Shown here: piece by piece, positions 53,037 to 62,390 of the stretch | Position numbering within the stretch: position 1 is the stretch's first letter | How the letters are laid out: each line of letters starts with the position of its first letter | Origin: Dyadobacter koreensis | Lineage (GTDB): Bacteria; Bacteroidota; Bacteroidia; Cytophagales; Spirosomataceae | Direction: 5' to 3' | Assembly (NCBI RefSeq): GCF_900108855.1 | Contig: NZ_FNXY01000012.1 | Location: 49,911 to 113,910, forward strand | DNA length: 64,000 bases | Notes under the pieces: generated by a model | What the model was told of the DNA's origin: nothing | The model's database searches: none | Seen by the model: the letters and a program-made list of their open reading frames with translations, nothing else | Program-made: the position numbers and the translations under genes

Positions 53037-53378
53037 ATGACCAGCCCGACACTACAAAATTGTATCGACCTTTGTAACGCATGTGCCGCAGCCTGCAACT
53101 ACTGCGCAAGCGCTTGCCTGAAAGAAAAAGATGTAAATATGCAGGCAAAGTGTATCAATCTTGATTTACAATGTGCCGCACTATGTTACGCTACTGCACA
53201 ATTATTGACCTTGGACAGTGAATTCGCGGATGACCTATGTAAGGTATGCGCGAACGTTTGTAATGCTTGCGCCGAAGAATGTGAAAAACATGCAGAAATG
53301 GGAATGAAGCACTGCGAACTATGTGCTGAGGCGTGCCGTAAATGCGCTGAGGCTTGCTCGGAAATGGTGGCGGCCTAA
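53037..53378 (+). CDS. Cysteine-rich four-helix copper-binding protein (DUF326/Csp-like)
   Basis: 113 residues with 19 cysteines, spaced CX3CX2CX3CX2C and similarly in later helices (for instance CKVCANVCNACAEEC and CELCAEACRKCAEAC). This matches the copper-storage protein (Csp) / DUF326 fold, in which Cys line the inside of a four-helix bundle and bind many Cu(I) ions. No signal peptide, so a cytosolic Csp3-like form. The gene is alone, with its own terminator; no copper exporter or CueR/CsoR regulator is nearby. Confidence 0.9.
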   Translation: MTSPTLQNCIDLCNACAAACNYCASACLKEKDVNMQAKCINLDLQCAALCYATAQLLTLDSEFADDLCKVCANVCNACAEECEKHAEMGMKHCELCAEACRKCAEACSEMVAA

Positions 53379-53394
53379 ACTTAATCTTAGAAAG

Positions 53395-53442
53395 ATAAAC
53401 CGAAGAAGCGTCAAGTTTTAACATGGCGCTTCTTCGGTTTAT
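53395..53442. terminator. Terminator of the Cys-rich protein gene
   Basis: ATAAACCGAAGAAGCG / CGCTTCTTCGGTTTAT, perfect 16-bp stem with a 16-nt loop, starting 16 bases after the stop codon. Confidence 0.82.
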
Positions 53443-53530
53443 ATAGAGCATTTATTTTACCCAACGCAGCGAATTTTTTCTACAAATATAAAATTTTGTC
53501 CAAAAAAATTTGAAACAAACAGTATCTTAG

Positions 53531-56500
53531 ATGAAAAATTTTAACAGATCATCTATGAGAAAACTTCTCCTCTGCTTAATTCTTCTTTTGACTGCTGCGC
53601 TGAGTTTTTCTCAGACAATTCCTTCATTTCCAGGTAAGCTGGAAGCAGAAAGCTTTACCCAAATGAGCGGGGTAGCAGTTGAAACAACCGGTGATGCTGG
53701 CGGTGGACAAAACGTTGGCTACATTGAAGACGGAGACTGGATGGATTACCAGGTTGACGTAACGATTGCAGGTGCCTATACCTTTAATTTCAGGGTTGCA
53801 AACAGCCATGGAAACGGAATTTTGGAACTGAGGAACATAGATGGAACTGTCCTCGGTCAGGCAAATATTCCACAGACTGGCGGTTGGCAAAATTATGTTA
53901 CGGTCAGCACCCAAGCAGCACTTCCTGCCGGTGTACAAACGATCAGGATTTTCGCTAAAAGTGGTTTATTTAATTTCAACTGGTTTGAAGCTGTTCAGGA
54001 AAATCTGATTCCCGGAAAAATAGAAGCTGAATCTTATACTGCTATACACAACGCAGGAACTGAAAATACAGGAGATCTTGGAGGAGGATTGGATATCGGC
54101 TGGATTGGCGATAACGCCTGGATGGATTACGAATTAAAGGTCTTAACATCCGGAGTTTACACTTTCAAATTCCGCGTCGCAAATGGATTCAGCGACGACG
54201 CCGCACTTTCCTTGAAGTCATCAGATGGGACAGTTTTGGGTGAAATAAATAATCTTCCAAGAACGGGCGGGATGCAAGGCTGGGGACACGCGAGCCTGAC
54301 TGCCTACTTGCCAGCGGGAACACAAACTTTGCGTGTTTTTGCAAAAAAAGGAGTTTTTAGTTTAAACTGGTTTGAGGTTAAAGGTTCGACATCATTACCA
54401 GGAAAAATCCAGGCAGAAGATTACGATCTCTCCAGCGATATCAGAACGGAAGATACGGGGGACGTTGACGGTGCAAAAAATGTCAGTTACATTGACGACG
54501 CAGATTTTCTGGATTACAATATCAATGTAGCTTCTGCGGGTAATTACGTATTCAATTTCCGTGTCGCCAACAGTTGGGGAAATGGAAATATTCAGATAAA
54601 AAATGCAAGTGGAACTGTTTTAGGCAATGTCGATGTACCACAAACAGGCGGATGGCAAACATATACAACTATTAGTACAACTGCTTCATTGGCAGCAGGA
54701 AGTCAGGTTATCCGTATCTATGCTAACCGCGGGTCATTTAATTTCAACTGGTTTGAAGCTAAAAAAGCAAATCTTATTCCCGGGAAAATCGAAGCGGAAG
54801 ATTTTTCGGCAACTAACGGACTTGGTACCGAAGCAACAGCCGATGCAGAAGGCGGGTTGGATGTTGGCTGGATTGGGGATAACAGCTGGCTTGATTACAA
54901 CGTCAAAGTGGTAACAGCAGGCCTTTATACTTTTAAATTCCGGTTTGCAAATGGTTTCAGTGATGACGCCTCTCTCGAACTTCGTGCAGCGGACGGGACT
55001 GTTTTAGGTACAATTAATAATCTTCCGCGTACCGGAGGAATGCAAGGCTGGGGCACGACGAACGTAACTGCTTCTCTGCCAGCCGGCGATCAGTTGATCC
55101 GCGTATTCGCGAAAAAAGGAGTTTTCAGCTTAAACTGGTTTGAGGCCGTTGGTTCGAAAACTTTGCCGGGAAAAATTGAAGCAGAAAATTATGACGTTTC
55201 GAGTGATATCAGAACAGAAGACACAGGCGATATCGACGGAGTTAAAAATGTAAGTTACATTGATGACGAAGATTTTATAGATTATAACGTCAATGTTACT
55301 TCTGCCGGTTCTTACGCTTTCAATTTCCGCGTAGCGAATAGTTATGGCGATGGTATGATTGAAATAAAAAATACCTCAGGAAATGTGTTGGGACAAGTAA
55401 ATGTGCCCCGCACAGGAGGCTGGCAAACGTATACCACCATCAGCACAACAGCTAATCTTTCAGCAGGTAGCCAAATTTTAAGAATTTATGCTAAAAAAGG
55501 TGCGTTTAATTTCAACTGGTTTGAAGTTACAAAAGACCTGTCAATACCTGAAAAAGTCCAGGCCGTTATCACCTTCCCCGAACTTTCTGCAAAAGGTTTA
55601 GGCTCTGGAGTTTTTGATCTGGTTGCAACAAGTACTAATACCGAGACACCGATAACATTTATCTCCTCAAATCCCTCGATCGTATCGGTATCGAACGAAA
55701 CGGGTAATTGGAAAGCGACGATCCACGCAGAAGGCACCGTCACGATTACTGCTGTACAGGCAGAAAGTGCCAATTTTCTGGCTGCGGGAAATATTACAAG
55801 AAATCAGGTGATTCAACCGGCAACTACTCCTGACGAGCCTATAAAAGGTGAAAAAATCACTCTTGATCCGAAGCGTTGGTATCAATTAAATAATACGGCA
55901 AGAGGCCTTGACGGACTGTTTGACGGAGATACACAAACGGATGTGCAGTTGGGTTGGGGACTGGCCCTAAGTTCGTGGGATGCCTATTATCCGCTGCTGG
56001 ACGGAGAACAACTTACATTGGAAAGTATCAAGCTCTTTGACTTCATGGGTAACTTCTCAGAAAACCCGATGACAATATCGGTTATTACGGATCAGTGGGA
56101 ACGCATTCCAATTGCTACCTTTACCGGTGAAGTTTACAACGGTTGGGTTGGCCCTTACCCAGACAGACAACTTTCAGGAAATGCCCAGTTCAAGCTTGAT
56201 CAGCCGATTTCTAATATCCGCTATCTGGTCATCAATATTAAAAGTGGCTTACCTACTGAAATTGAATTTTACGGTACGCATACAGGAGGGACAAAACCTG
56301 TCACACCCGTTCCGGCAAAAAATATTAAACTACGTGACTTATTTGGTGTAAATGCTTACGAATGGAATTTCGAGGATGGTAACACGCCTTGGCAGATCAA
56401 CGAAGACAGAATGAATGTGGCAAAAAGTTTTTCAGGTATCCGGCATTATATGGACTGGGAAAAACTTGAATCTTCGGAGGGAGTATTTTCATTTAACCCT

Positions 56501-58126
56501 ACGCTTAGCGGCGGATGGAATTATGATGCAATTTACGAGCGTTGTAAAGCCGCCAACATTGAAGTTTTGGCCTGCCTGAAACAAATTCCGGGATGGATGC
56601 AAGATTCTTACCCTGACGGACAACGGGATGGGGAAAATGTCCCGGTGCGTTTTGGTAAAGATTTCGCAGATCCGCTGTCTTACATCGAACAGGCCAAGGT
56701 CGCGTTTCAATACGCTGCCCGTTACGGAAGCAATACGGCAGTAAATCCTTCTTTACTAAGCGTTTACACAATTCCGAGATGGTACAACGATACGCCAAAC
56801 TCTATAAAAATCGGAATGAACCTAATTAAGTACATTGAATGTGACAATGAGCGGGATAAATGGTGGAAAGGGAGAAAAGCATACCAGACAGCACGCGAAT
56901 ATGCCGCCAACTTATCTGCTTTTTATGATGGCCACAAAAATACGATGGGGCCAGCCGTTGGTATAAAAAACGCCGACCCGAATATGAAAGTAGTTATTGC
57001 AGGATTGGTAACGGGTTCTGATTATGTAAAGGGAATGGTTGACTGGTGTAAAGAATTCCGTGGATATAAGCCGGACGGCTCGGTTGATCTATGCTGGGAC
57101 GTTGTGAATTTCCACTTATATACAGACGACGGTTCTTCTTCTCAGAGTGGGACTTCCACTCGTGGCGCTGCACCGGAAGTGACCAACGCTAACACGATTC
57201 TGGAAAGATTTGCAGAAGTTTCTCACGATGTTTCACAGGATATGCCCGTTTGGATTACGGAAGCTGGCTATGATGTCCATCAGGAAAGTCCGTTAAAGGC
57301 AATTCCAATTGGAAACAAAACGGCTTTTGAAACTCAGGGAGACTGGATTTTAAGAACTTCTTTATTTTCCGCCCGCCACGGTGTATCAAAAGTATTCTTT
57401 TACCAGATGTATGATGACAACACTTCTGGTGGAATGTTTGGTACTTCCGGGCTGATTAATTCCGACATGTCCCGCCGGCCAGCTGCTGATTATTTCCTTC
57501 AGGCTAATAAGCTTTTTGGTGAGTATATGTATAAGGAAACAACAAATCAGGATCCCATTGTCGATCGATATGAGCTGAACGGAAAGTCACTTTATATTTT
57601 GACAGTTCCGGATGAAAAAGGCAGAACTGTGAATCATACTCTGAATATTGGCAATTTTAACAGTGTCAAAGTGTATCGTCCAAAGGCTGGAAGTGATAAT
57701 ATGGATATGGAAGAAGTTGACGCGTTTGGTGGAAATTTAACAATTACAGCAACAGAAACGCCAACCTTTATTATTCCGTCGTCGGCATCAAATGCCAGAC
57801 AAGCCGCAGTGGATTCGATTTTTTTTGTAAACGCTCTTGCCGCTCCGTTGGAAGAACCGTTAAGTCTACACAATTCGGTTGAGGTTTATCCTAATCCGAG
57901 TGTGAACCATGTCACGGTTGATATGAAAAATAAAAGTAACGCACCGATTGAAATCAACCTTTTTGATGCCGGAGTTGGAAGACTTCACAAGAAAATTCAA
58001 ATTCAGTCTGGAAACGCTTCGGAGATTAAACAAATCGACATATCAAGCTTGCCAATCGGCATATACATTTTAGAAATTAAGCAAGGAAATGACCGTGCTT
58101 TCAGAAAAGTTGTGAAAGGCATGTAA
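53531..58126 (+). CDS. T9SS-exported glycosidase with five CBM6-type modules
   Basis: 1531 residues, one of the largest genes here. Signal peptide 1-28 (ends LSFSQ; Met9 is an alternative start). Five CBM6-type beta-sandwich modules start at about 32, 160, 289, 415 and 544, each opening PGK(I/L)(E/Q)AE. An Ig-like domain (about 676-765) and a discoidin-like domain (about 772-920) follow. A GH-A-clan TIM barrel spans about 930-1337, with acid/base Glu1107 in IECDNERD and nucleophile Glu1244 in VWITEAGYD. A beta domain and a T9SS type A sorting domain (about 1450-1531, VYPNPSVNHVTV) close it. It is secreted or surface-bound and degrades an unidentified polysaccharide. An AraC regulator follows. 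Confidence 0.9.
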   Translation: MKNFNRSSMRKLLLCLILLLTAALSFSQTIPSFPGKLEAESFTQMSGVAVETTGDAGGGQNVGYIEDGDWMDYQVDVTIAGAYTFNFRVANSHGNGILELRNIDGTVLGQANIPQTGGWQNYVTVSTQAALPAGVQTIRIFAKSGLFNFNWFEAVQENLIPGKIEAESYTAIHNAGTENTGDLGGGLDIGWIGDNAWMDYELKVLTSGVYTFKFRVANGFSDDAALSLKSSDGTVLGEINNLPRTGGMQGWGHASLTAYLPAGTQTLRVFAKKGVFSLNWFEVKGSTSLPGKIQAEDYDLSSDIRTEDTGDVDGAKNVSYIDDADFLDYNINVASAGNYVFNFRVANSWGNGNIQIKNASGTVLGNVDVPQTGGWQTYTTISTTASLAAGSQVIRIYANRGSFNFNWFEAKKANLIPGKIEAEDFSATNGLGTEATADAEGGLDVGWIGDNSWLDYNVKVVTAGLYTFKFRFANGFSDDASLELRAADGTVLGTINNLPRTGGMQGWGTTNVTASLPAGDQLIRVFAKKGVFSLNWFEAVGSKTLPGKIEAENYDVSSDIRTEDTGDIDGVKNVSYIDDEDFIDYNVNVTSAGSYAFNFRVANSYGDGMIEIKNTSGNVLGQVNVPRTGGWQTYTTISTTANLSAGSQILRIYAKKGAFNFNWFEVTKDLSIPEKVQAVITFPELSAKGLGSGVFDLVATSTNTETPITFISSNPSIVSVSNETGNWKATIHAEGTVTITAVQAESANFLAAGNITRNQVIQPATTPDEPIKGEKITLDPKRWYQLNNTARGLDGLFDGDTQTDVQLGWGLALSSWDAYYPLLDGEQLTLESIKLFDFMGNFSENPMTISVITDQWERIPIATFTGEVYNGWVGPYPDRQLSGNAQFKLDQPISNIRYLVINIKSGLPTEIEFYGTHTGGTKPVTPVPAKNIKLRDLFGVNAYEWNFEDGNTPWQINEDRMNVAKSFSGIRHYMDWEKLESSEGVFSFNPTLSGGWNYDAIYERCKAANIEVLACLKQIPGWMQDSYPDGQRDGENVPVRFGKDFADPLSYIEQAKVAFQYAARYGSNTAVNPSLLSVYTIPRWYNDTPNSIKIGMNLIKYIECDNERDKWWKGRKAYQTAREYAANLSAFYDGHKNTMGPAVGIKNADPNMKVVIAGLVTGSDYVKGMVDWCKEFRGYKPDGSVDLCWDVVNFHLYTDDGSSSQSGTSTRGAAPEVTNANTILERFAEVSHDVSQDMPVWITEAGYDVHQESPLKAIPIGNKTAFETQGDWILRTSLFSARHGVSKVFFYQMYDDNTSGGMFGTSGLINSDMSRRPAADYFLQANKLFGEYMYKETTNQDPIVDRYELNGKSLYILTVPDEKGRTVNHTLNIGNFNSVKVYRPKAGSDNMDMEEVDAFGGNLTITATETPTFIIPSSASNARQAAVDSIFFVNALAAPLEEPLSLHNSVEVYPNPSVNHVTVDMKNKSNAPIEINLFDAGVGRLHKKIQIQSGNASEIKQIDISSLPIGIYILEIKQGNDRAFRKVVKGM

Positions 58127-58146
58127 TATTCTTCTCTTTGACTATC

Positions 58147-58183
58147 AAACGGGATTTCAGAATGACATCTGGAATCCCGTTTT
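58147..58183. terminator. Terminator after the CBM/glycosidase gene
   Basis: AAACGGGATTTCAGA / TCTGGAATCCCGTTT, about 15-bp stem with one G-U, loop ATGACA, a short way after the stop. Confidence 0.75.
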
Positions 58184-58216
58184 GTGTTACAGGAAAGTTA
58201 GGTTATTTTTACCCTT

Positions 58217-59053
58217 ATGCTACCGATCCTGGGAATTGATAAAATTATGAAAGCTCCGTCTTTTTCGGAATCTTTTAAAATGATGCGCCATGCACCTATC
58301 AACATGCCGCTCATCAATGAGGCCCATAAACATGATTTTTACATGTTACTAATCGTTGGACACGGTTCCGGAACTCACTCCATTGATTTTGAAAATTACG
58401 TAGTTTCTGATTTTACCGTTTTCTTTCTTGCTCCGGGGCAGGCACATGAATGGAATCTGGCTCCGGAAACCACGGGATATCAAATTCTGTTTGCACCTGA
58501 ATTCCTACCAGGAGGTCACCCGGACACTCCGTTTTTTAAACCGAAATCGTTTCCCTTTTTAAAAATCACAGATAAGAATTTTAGCGAAGTCTCGGCTGAA
58601 CTTATTTTGATTGAAACTGAAATAGAAAGAAATTTAACTTATTCCGAGGTCGTCATTCAAAGACGCCTCCATATAATCCTTGCCCTGCTAAAAAGATGGT
58701 ATGACGAAACATATCCGGTCGAATCAACTGAGAAAAACGGAAGATTAATACAAAGCTTTCTGACATTATTGGAAACGCATTATAATCAGGATAGCAGCGT
58801 TGCATTTTATGCTGAAAAACTACATGTAACAGCAAGTTATCTTAATAATGTCTGTAAAAAAGAATCTGGTCTGACTGCCGGCGAACAGATCAGAGACAGA
58901 ATATTATTAGAAGCAAAACGTATGCTGAAGCTCACCAATGATGATATCAAGGAAATAGCATACGCACTTGGTTTTAACGACACTTCATATTTTTCCCGAT
59001 TTTTCAAAAAGTATACCGACCAGACGCCCCTAACTTTTCGCAAAAAAATATAG
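58217..59053 (+). CDS. AraC-family transcriptional regulator
   Basis: 278 residues. The N-terminal cupin sensor (about 30-150; HKHDFYMLLIVGHGSGTHSID, FFLAPGQAHEW) is followed by the AraC double helix-turn-helix from about 175: FYAEKLHVTASYLNNVCKKE and then EIAYALGFNDTSYFSRFFKK, the conserved second HTH. It probably binds a sugar or other small ligand. It is 90 bp behind the exported glycosidase on the same strand, past a terminator, so it may regulate that gene or a distant locus. Confidence 0.92.
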   Translation: MLPILGIDKIMKAPSFSESFKMMRHAPINMPLINEAHKHDFYMLLIVGHGSGTHSIDFENYVVSDFTVFFLAPGQAHEWNLAPETTGYQILFAPEFLPGGHPDTPFFKPKSFPFLKITDKNFSEVSAELILIETEIERNLTYSEVVIQRRLHIILALLKRWYDETYPVESTEKNGRLIQSFLTLLETHYNQDSSVAFYAEKLHVTASYLNNVCKKESGLTAGEQIRDRILLEAKRMLKLTNDDIKEIAYALGFNDTSYFSRFFKKYTDQTPLTFRKKI

Positions 59054-59135
59054 TCTGTCCGGTTAATGTGCTAATCTGTGCCATTTTACAAAATTCCCTC
59101 ATACTAATTTTGTAAATCATCTGAATACAGATCTC

Positions 59136-59831
59136 ATGACTCTATCGTCCATCCGACTTTCAATTTTGCTAATTTCTCCGGTATTGCTTTGCGCCCTAAA
59201 TTGTCAGTCTCAAAAACTTAAACCGATGACTACATCTCAACAATCAATTTTTCAAGCAGTTGAGCAAAATAATATTCATAAAATAAAGGAATACATTGAA
59301 CAAAAAAAGGATTTGGAAATAAGAAACATCAAAGATGAGACTCCTTTAATGTCTGCAACTTACAAAAACTCGCTACCCGTTGTTACATTATTGATTGATG
59401 CAGGCGCAAACGTTAATGCACAAGACAATATTCTTAATAGCCCCTTTCTATATGCTGGTGCATCAGGCTTTACTGAAATTGTACGGTTATGTGTAAAAAA
59501 CGGAGCAGATTATAAAGTTTACAATCGCTTCGGAGGCAGTGCTTTGATCCCTGCTTGTGAAAAAGGCCATATTGAAACAGTTATCGAATTATTGAAGGAC
59601 AAAAAATTTCCGATAAACCATATCAATAATCTTGGCTGGACCGCCTTACTCGAAGTAATGGTCATTGGAAAAGGCGGAATCGAAACTCAAACGAAGATCA
59701 CGAAACTACTTATTGACGCCGGTTGTGATGTAAATATTCCGGATAAAGACGGCGTGACATCACTTACGCATGCGCGTAGAAATGGTTACAGGGAAATCGT
59801 CACAATGCTTGAAAAAGCTGGCGGACATTAA
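59136..59831 (+). CDS. Exported ankyrin-repeat protein
   Basis: 231 residues. An N-terminal hydrophobic segment (1-23, ending LLCALNC) looks like a lipoprotein signal with Cys23 as the possible lipid site. About five ankyrin-type repeats follow (DETPLMSATYKNSLPVVTLL, INHINNLGWTALLEVM, VNIPDKDGVTSLTHA). Ankyrin repeats mediate protein contacts; periplasmic members often protect against oxidative stress, but no partner is adjacent. The amidohydrolase gene starts 30 bp downstream. Confidence 0.85.
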   Translation: MTLSSIRLSILLISPVLLCALNCQSQKLKPMTTSQQSIFQAVEQNNIHKIKEYIEQKKDLEIRNIKDETPLMSATYKNSLPVVTLLIDAGANVNAQDNILNSPFLYAGASGFTEIVRLCVKNGADYKVYNRFGGSALIPACEKGHIETVIELLKDKKFPINHINNLGWTALLEVMVIGKGGIETQTKITKLLIDAGCDVNIPDKDGVTSLTHARRNGYREIVTMLEKAGGH

Positions 59832-59861
59832 AAAACACCACGTTTACTTACTTAAAACTAA

Positions 59862-61286
59862 ATGAGAAAGTTATTCTTGTTTTCAACGCTGATCTTGTTT
59901 TCAGCTACTTCATTTGCTCAGAAAACAAAAGTTGATTTGATTCTTGCCGACGTAAATGTAATTGATGTAAAATCGGGAAAGGTAAATTCAAATCAATATA
60001 TCGTTATCAAAGATGATTCAATCTTAGGCGTATTTAATCAAAGTAAGGCAAATGGTTTTTTGCCTTCGAAAACGGTCAACGCGAAAGGAAAATTTGCCAT
60101 TCCAGGCTTATGGGATATGCATGTGCATTTTGGCGGCGGGCAGGAAATCGTTCATGAAAATAAAAATCTGCTCCCGTTATATCTGGCCTATGGAGTCACA
60201 ACTGTAAGAGATTGCTCTGCCGATATCAGTGATAGTGTTCTTCAATGGCGGGAAGAAATAAAGAAGGGGACGCTTATGGGGCCGACTATCTTCACATCGG
60301 GCCCAAAACTGGAAGGTTACAAATCAGTATGGCTGGGAGATATCGAGATTTCAACGTCTGCAGAGTTGCAAAAGGGGCTGGACTCTCTGGACGGGTTAAA
60401 GGTTGACTTTGTTAAAATAACGGATAATACCATGAAGCCCGATCTATTTCTGGAAAGTGTCCGGGAAGCAAGAAAACGCGGGTATAAAGTTTCCGGGCAT
60501 ATTCCCTCTGTTCTGACAATGGATGACGTCATGTCTGCCGGTATCAGTTCGATCGAGCATATGTCTTATATTTTAAGAGCAGCCACAAAAAATGAGAAAG
60601 AAATCGCACAGCTTTCAGCTTCCGGGAAACTGAAAGGTCGAGAATTGAGTAATAAAATTCTGGCTGATTTTGATGAAAATGCTGCATTCGCAACTTATAA
60701 AAAAATGGCAAAAAACAATGTTTTTGTAACGCCTACACTTTCCCTACCGCATTTGTTATCACATATCGACGAGGACGATCACAATAAGGATGAATACCTG
60801 CAATATATTGGAAAAGGACTTCAAAAAACATATGTAGGCCGAGTCGAGCGTGCCATGAAAGATGATGCGGATGCGATAACGTTCCGAAAAAAATATAATG
60901 ACAAATCGAACTCATTACTTCCATTGCTGGAAAAAGCCGGAGTCAAAATTATGGCAGGAACAGACGGCGGTTATTTAAATTCTTATGTTTATCCGGGAAT
61001 TGGTTTACATAAAGAATTGCAGCTAATGGTAAAAAGTGGACTTACGCCGCTTCAGGCATTGCAGGCTTCAGTCATTAATTCTCCGCTTTTCTTGAATAAA
61101 AAGGAATATGGAAGTCTTTCTGCAGGAAAAAAAGCTGACATTTTATTATTGGACGAAAACCCGGTATTGAATATTTTGGCAACTGAAAAAATCAATACAG
61201 TCATTGTTAAAGGTAAGGTTCTCGACCAGTCCGCTATTAAATCGACATTGGAAGAGGTGAGAAGTAAAACAGCGAAAGGCATATAA
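59862..61286 (+). CDS. Exported amidohydrolase
   Basis: 474 residues with a signal peptide (1-19, ends TSFAQ). It is a metal-dependent TIM-barrel amidohydrolase: HVHFGG near residue 87 (two histidine ligands), a Lys/His region in VKITDNTMKPD and SGHIPS, SIEHMSYI, and the Asp ligand in AGTDGGYL. The small beta-sandwich flanks of the family are visible at both ends (VDLILADVNVIDVKSGK; GKKADILLLDENP). It resembles imidazolonepropionase/prolidase-like secreted enzymes; the substrate, perhaps a dipeptide or lactam, is unknown. Probably co-transcribed with the ankyrin gene. Confidence 0.88.
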   Translation: MRKLFLFSTLILFSATSFAQKTKVDLILADVNVIDVKSGKVNSNQYIVIKDDSILGVFNQSKANGFLPSKTVNAKGKFAIPGLWDMHVHFGGGQEIVHENKNLLPLYLAYGVTTVRDCSADISDSVLQWREEIKKGTLMGPTIFTSGPKLEGYKSVWLGDIEISTSAELQKGLDSLDGLKVDFVKITDNTMKPDLFLESVREARKRGYKVSGHIPSVLTMDDVMSAGISSIEHMSYILRAATKNEKEIAQLSASGKLKGRELSNKILADFDENAAFATYKKMAKNNVFVTPTLSLPHLLSHIDEDDHNKDEYLQYIGKGLQKTYVGRVERAMKDDADAITFRKKYNDKSNSLLPLLEKAGVKIMAGTDGGYLNSYVYPGIGLHKELQLMVKSGLTPLQALQASVINSPLFLNKKEYGSLSAGKKADILLLDENPVLNILATEKINTVIVKGKVLDQSAIKSTLEEVRSKTAKGI

Positions 61287-61305
61287 ACTGGTTATTCCCT
61301 GATTT

Positions 61306-61341
61306 AACAAAAGGAAACAAGGTAATTTGTTTCCTTTTGTT
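61306..61341 (+). terminator. Terminator of the amidohydrolase unit
   Basis: AACAAAAGGAAACAA / TTGTTTCCTTTTGTT, 15-bp perfect stem with loop GGTAAT, shortly after the stop. Confidence 0.82.
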
Positions 61342-61414
61342 GTACCCCGACAAAACTCAGGCATTATTTTTACATTTACTTGATCAGTAAAATCGGAGCA
61401 AGACGCAATAAAAC

Positions 61415-61837
61415 ATGAGAATATATCAGGAGAGTATTCAGTTACGGGAAGTGAGAAGAGGTTTTCATTTGATAACCGGTGAAATTATGAAAAGAATGAC
61501 TGAGATCACTGAAATAAAGGCAGGAATCTGCCAGGTATTCATTCAGCATACTTCCGCTTCATTAACCATCAATGAAAACGCAGATCCGACGGTCAGAAAA
61601 GATTTCGAAATGTTTTTTAATAAAACTGTGAGGGAAAACGATCCTGATTACCAACATGATTACGAAGGCTCTGATGATATGCCTGCACATCTTAAAGCTT
61701 CTATTCTGGGAAGCTCAGTTATGATTCCGATTCGTAACGGGAAATTAGCTCTGGGAACCTGGCAGGGAATTTATCTATGTGAACACCGGGATCGTGGCGG
61801 TTCCCGAAACCTAATTGTAACGGTGTGGGGTGCTTAA
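61415..61837 (+). CDS. YjbQ-family protein (UPF0047)
   Basis: 140 residues of the YjbQ fold. Key pieces are QVFIQHTSASLTINENADPTVRKD (conserved His and Asn/Asp cluster), DYEGSDDMPAHLKASILG and GTWQGIYLCEHRDRGGSRN. Some family members have thiamine-phosphate synthase activity, but the in vivo role is unsettled. It lies alone between a terminator and a gene-free stretch. Confidence 0.92.
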   Translation: MRIYQESIQLREVRRGFHLITGEIMKRMTEITEIKAGICQVFIQHTSASLTINENADPTVRKDFEMFFNKTVRENDPDYQHDYEGSDDMPAHLKASILGSSVMIPIRNGKLALGTWQGIYLCEHRDRGGSRNLIVTVWGA

Positions 61838-62390
61838 GAGGATAGGCCTCAAATATTTCATTTTTAAAGTGTGGCATTCATTTTCTTTAAAACGTCCGAA
61901 TGCCGAATCCAGGCCATTCGGGATGAATAAATTGATCAGCTGTTGAGCATTAAAGCTAAGGCCTGTTTTTCCCTTTCAATCAAAAATAAAGTTACCGCCG
62001 CCTTCAATCATAAACCTATTAAATCCACGAAGTGTATCGGTAGAAGTAAGTCTCCGGGATAATGTTTGTGATGGGGGGCATAAAAGAGTTTTAATAGAAA
62101 AAGATTTTACAAGGAATAATTAGCAGTTTCTCATAAATAAAATTCGATTGCGAGATGGTATAGATACTTTTCGGGTACACCACACCTATTTCATAGCTGC
62201 ACAATAAAGAACTTATTCAGGTGTAAAAAATTTCCGAAGCCTAATTTGAGTTATTTTCCTTAACAAGATTACAAAGCATAGGATCAAAATAAGTTTAATC
62301 CACTATCGCTGATATCTGTCTTCTCTGTTCTTGTATATTTTCTGAAATAAATATTATTTTACTTAAAAATAATATAAACTGTAAAGTTGC
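61838..62390. other. 553-bp gene-free stretch
   Basis: No open frame of note and no tRNA-like fold is seen. The only structure is a weak inverted repeat, CCGAATG (61896-61902) and CATTCGG (61915-61921). The right part is AT-rich and probably carries the promoter of the methyltransferase gene. Confidence 0.5.

Noticed and set aside
61838..62390. A tRNA or small RNA in the gene-free stretch
   Set aside because: No cloverleaf or strong stem with a T run could be found; only a weak 7-bp inverted repeat.
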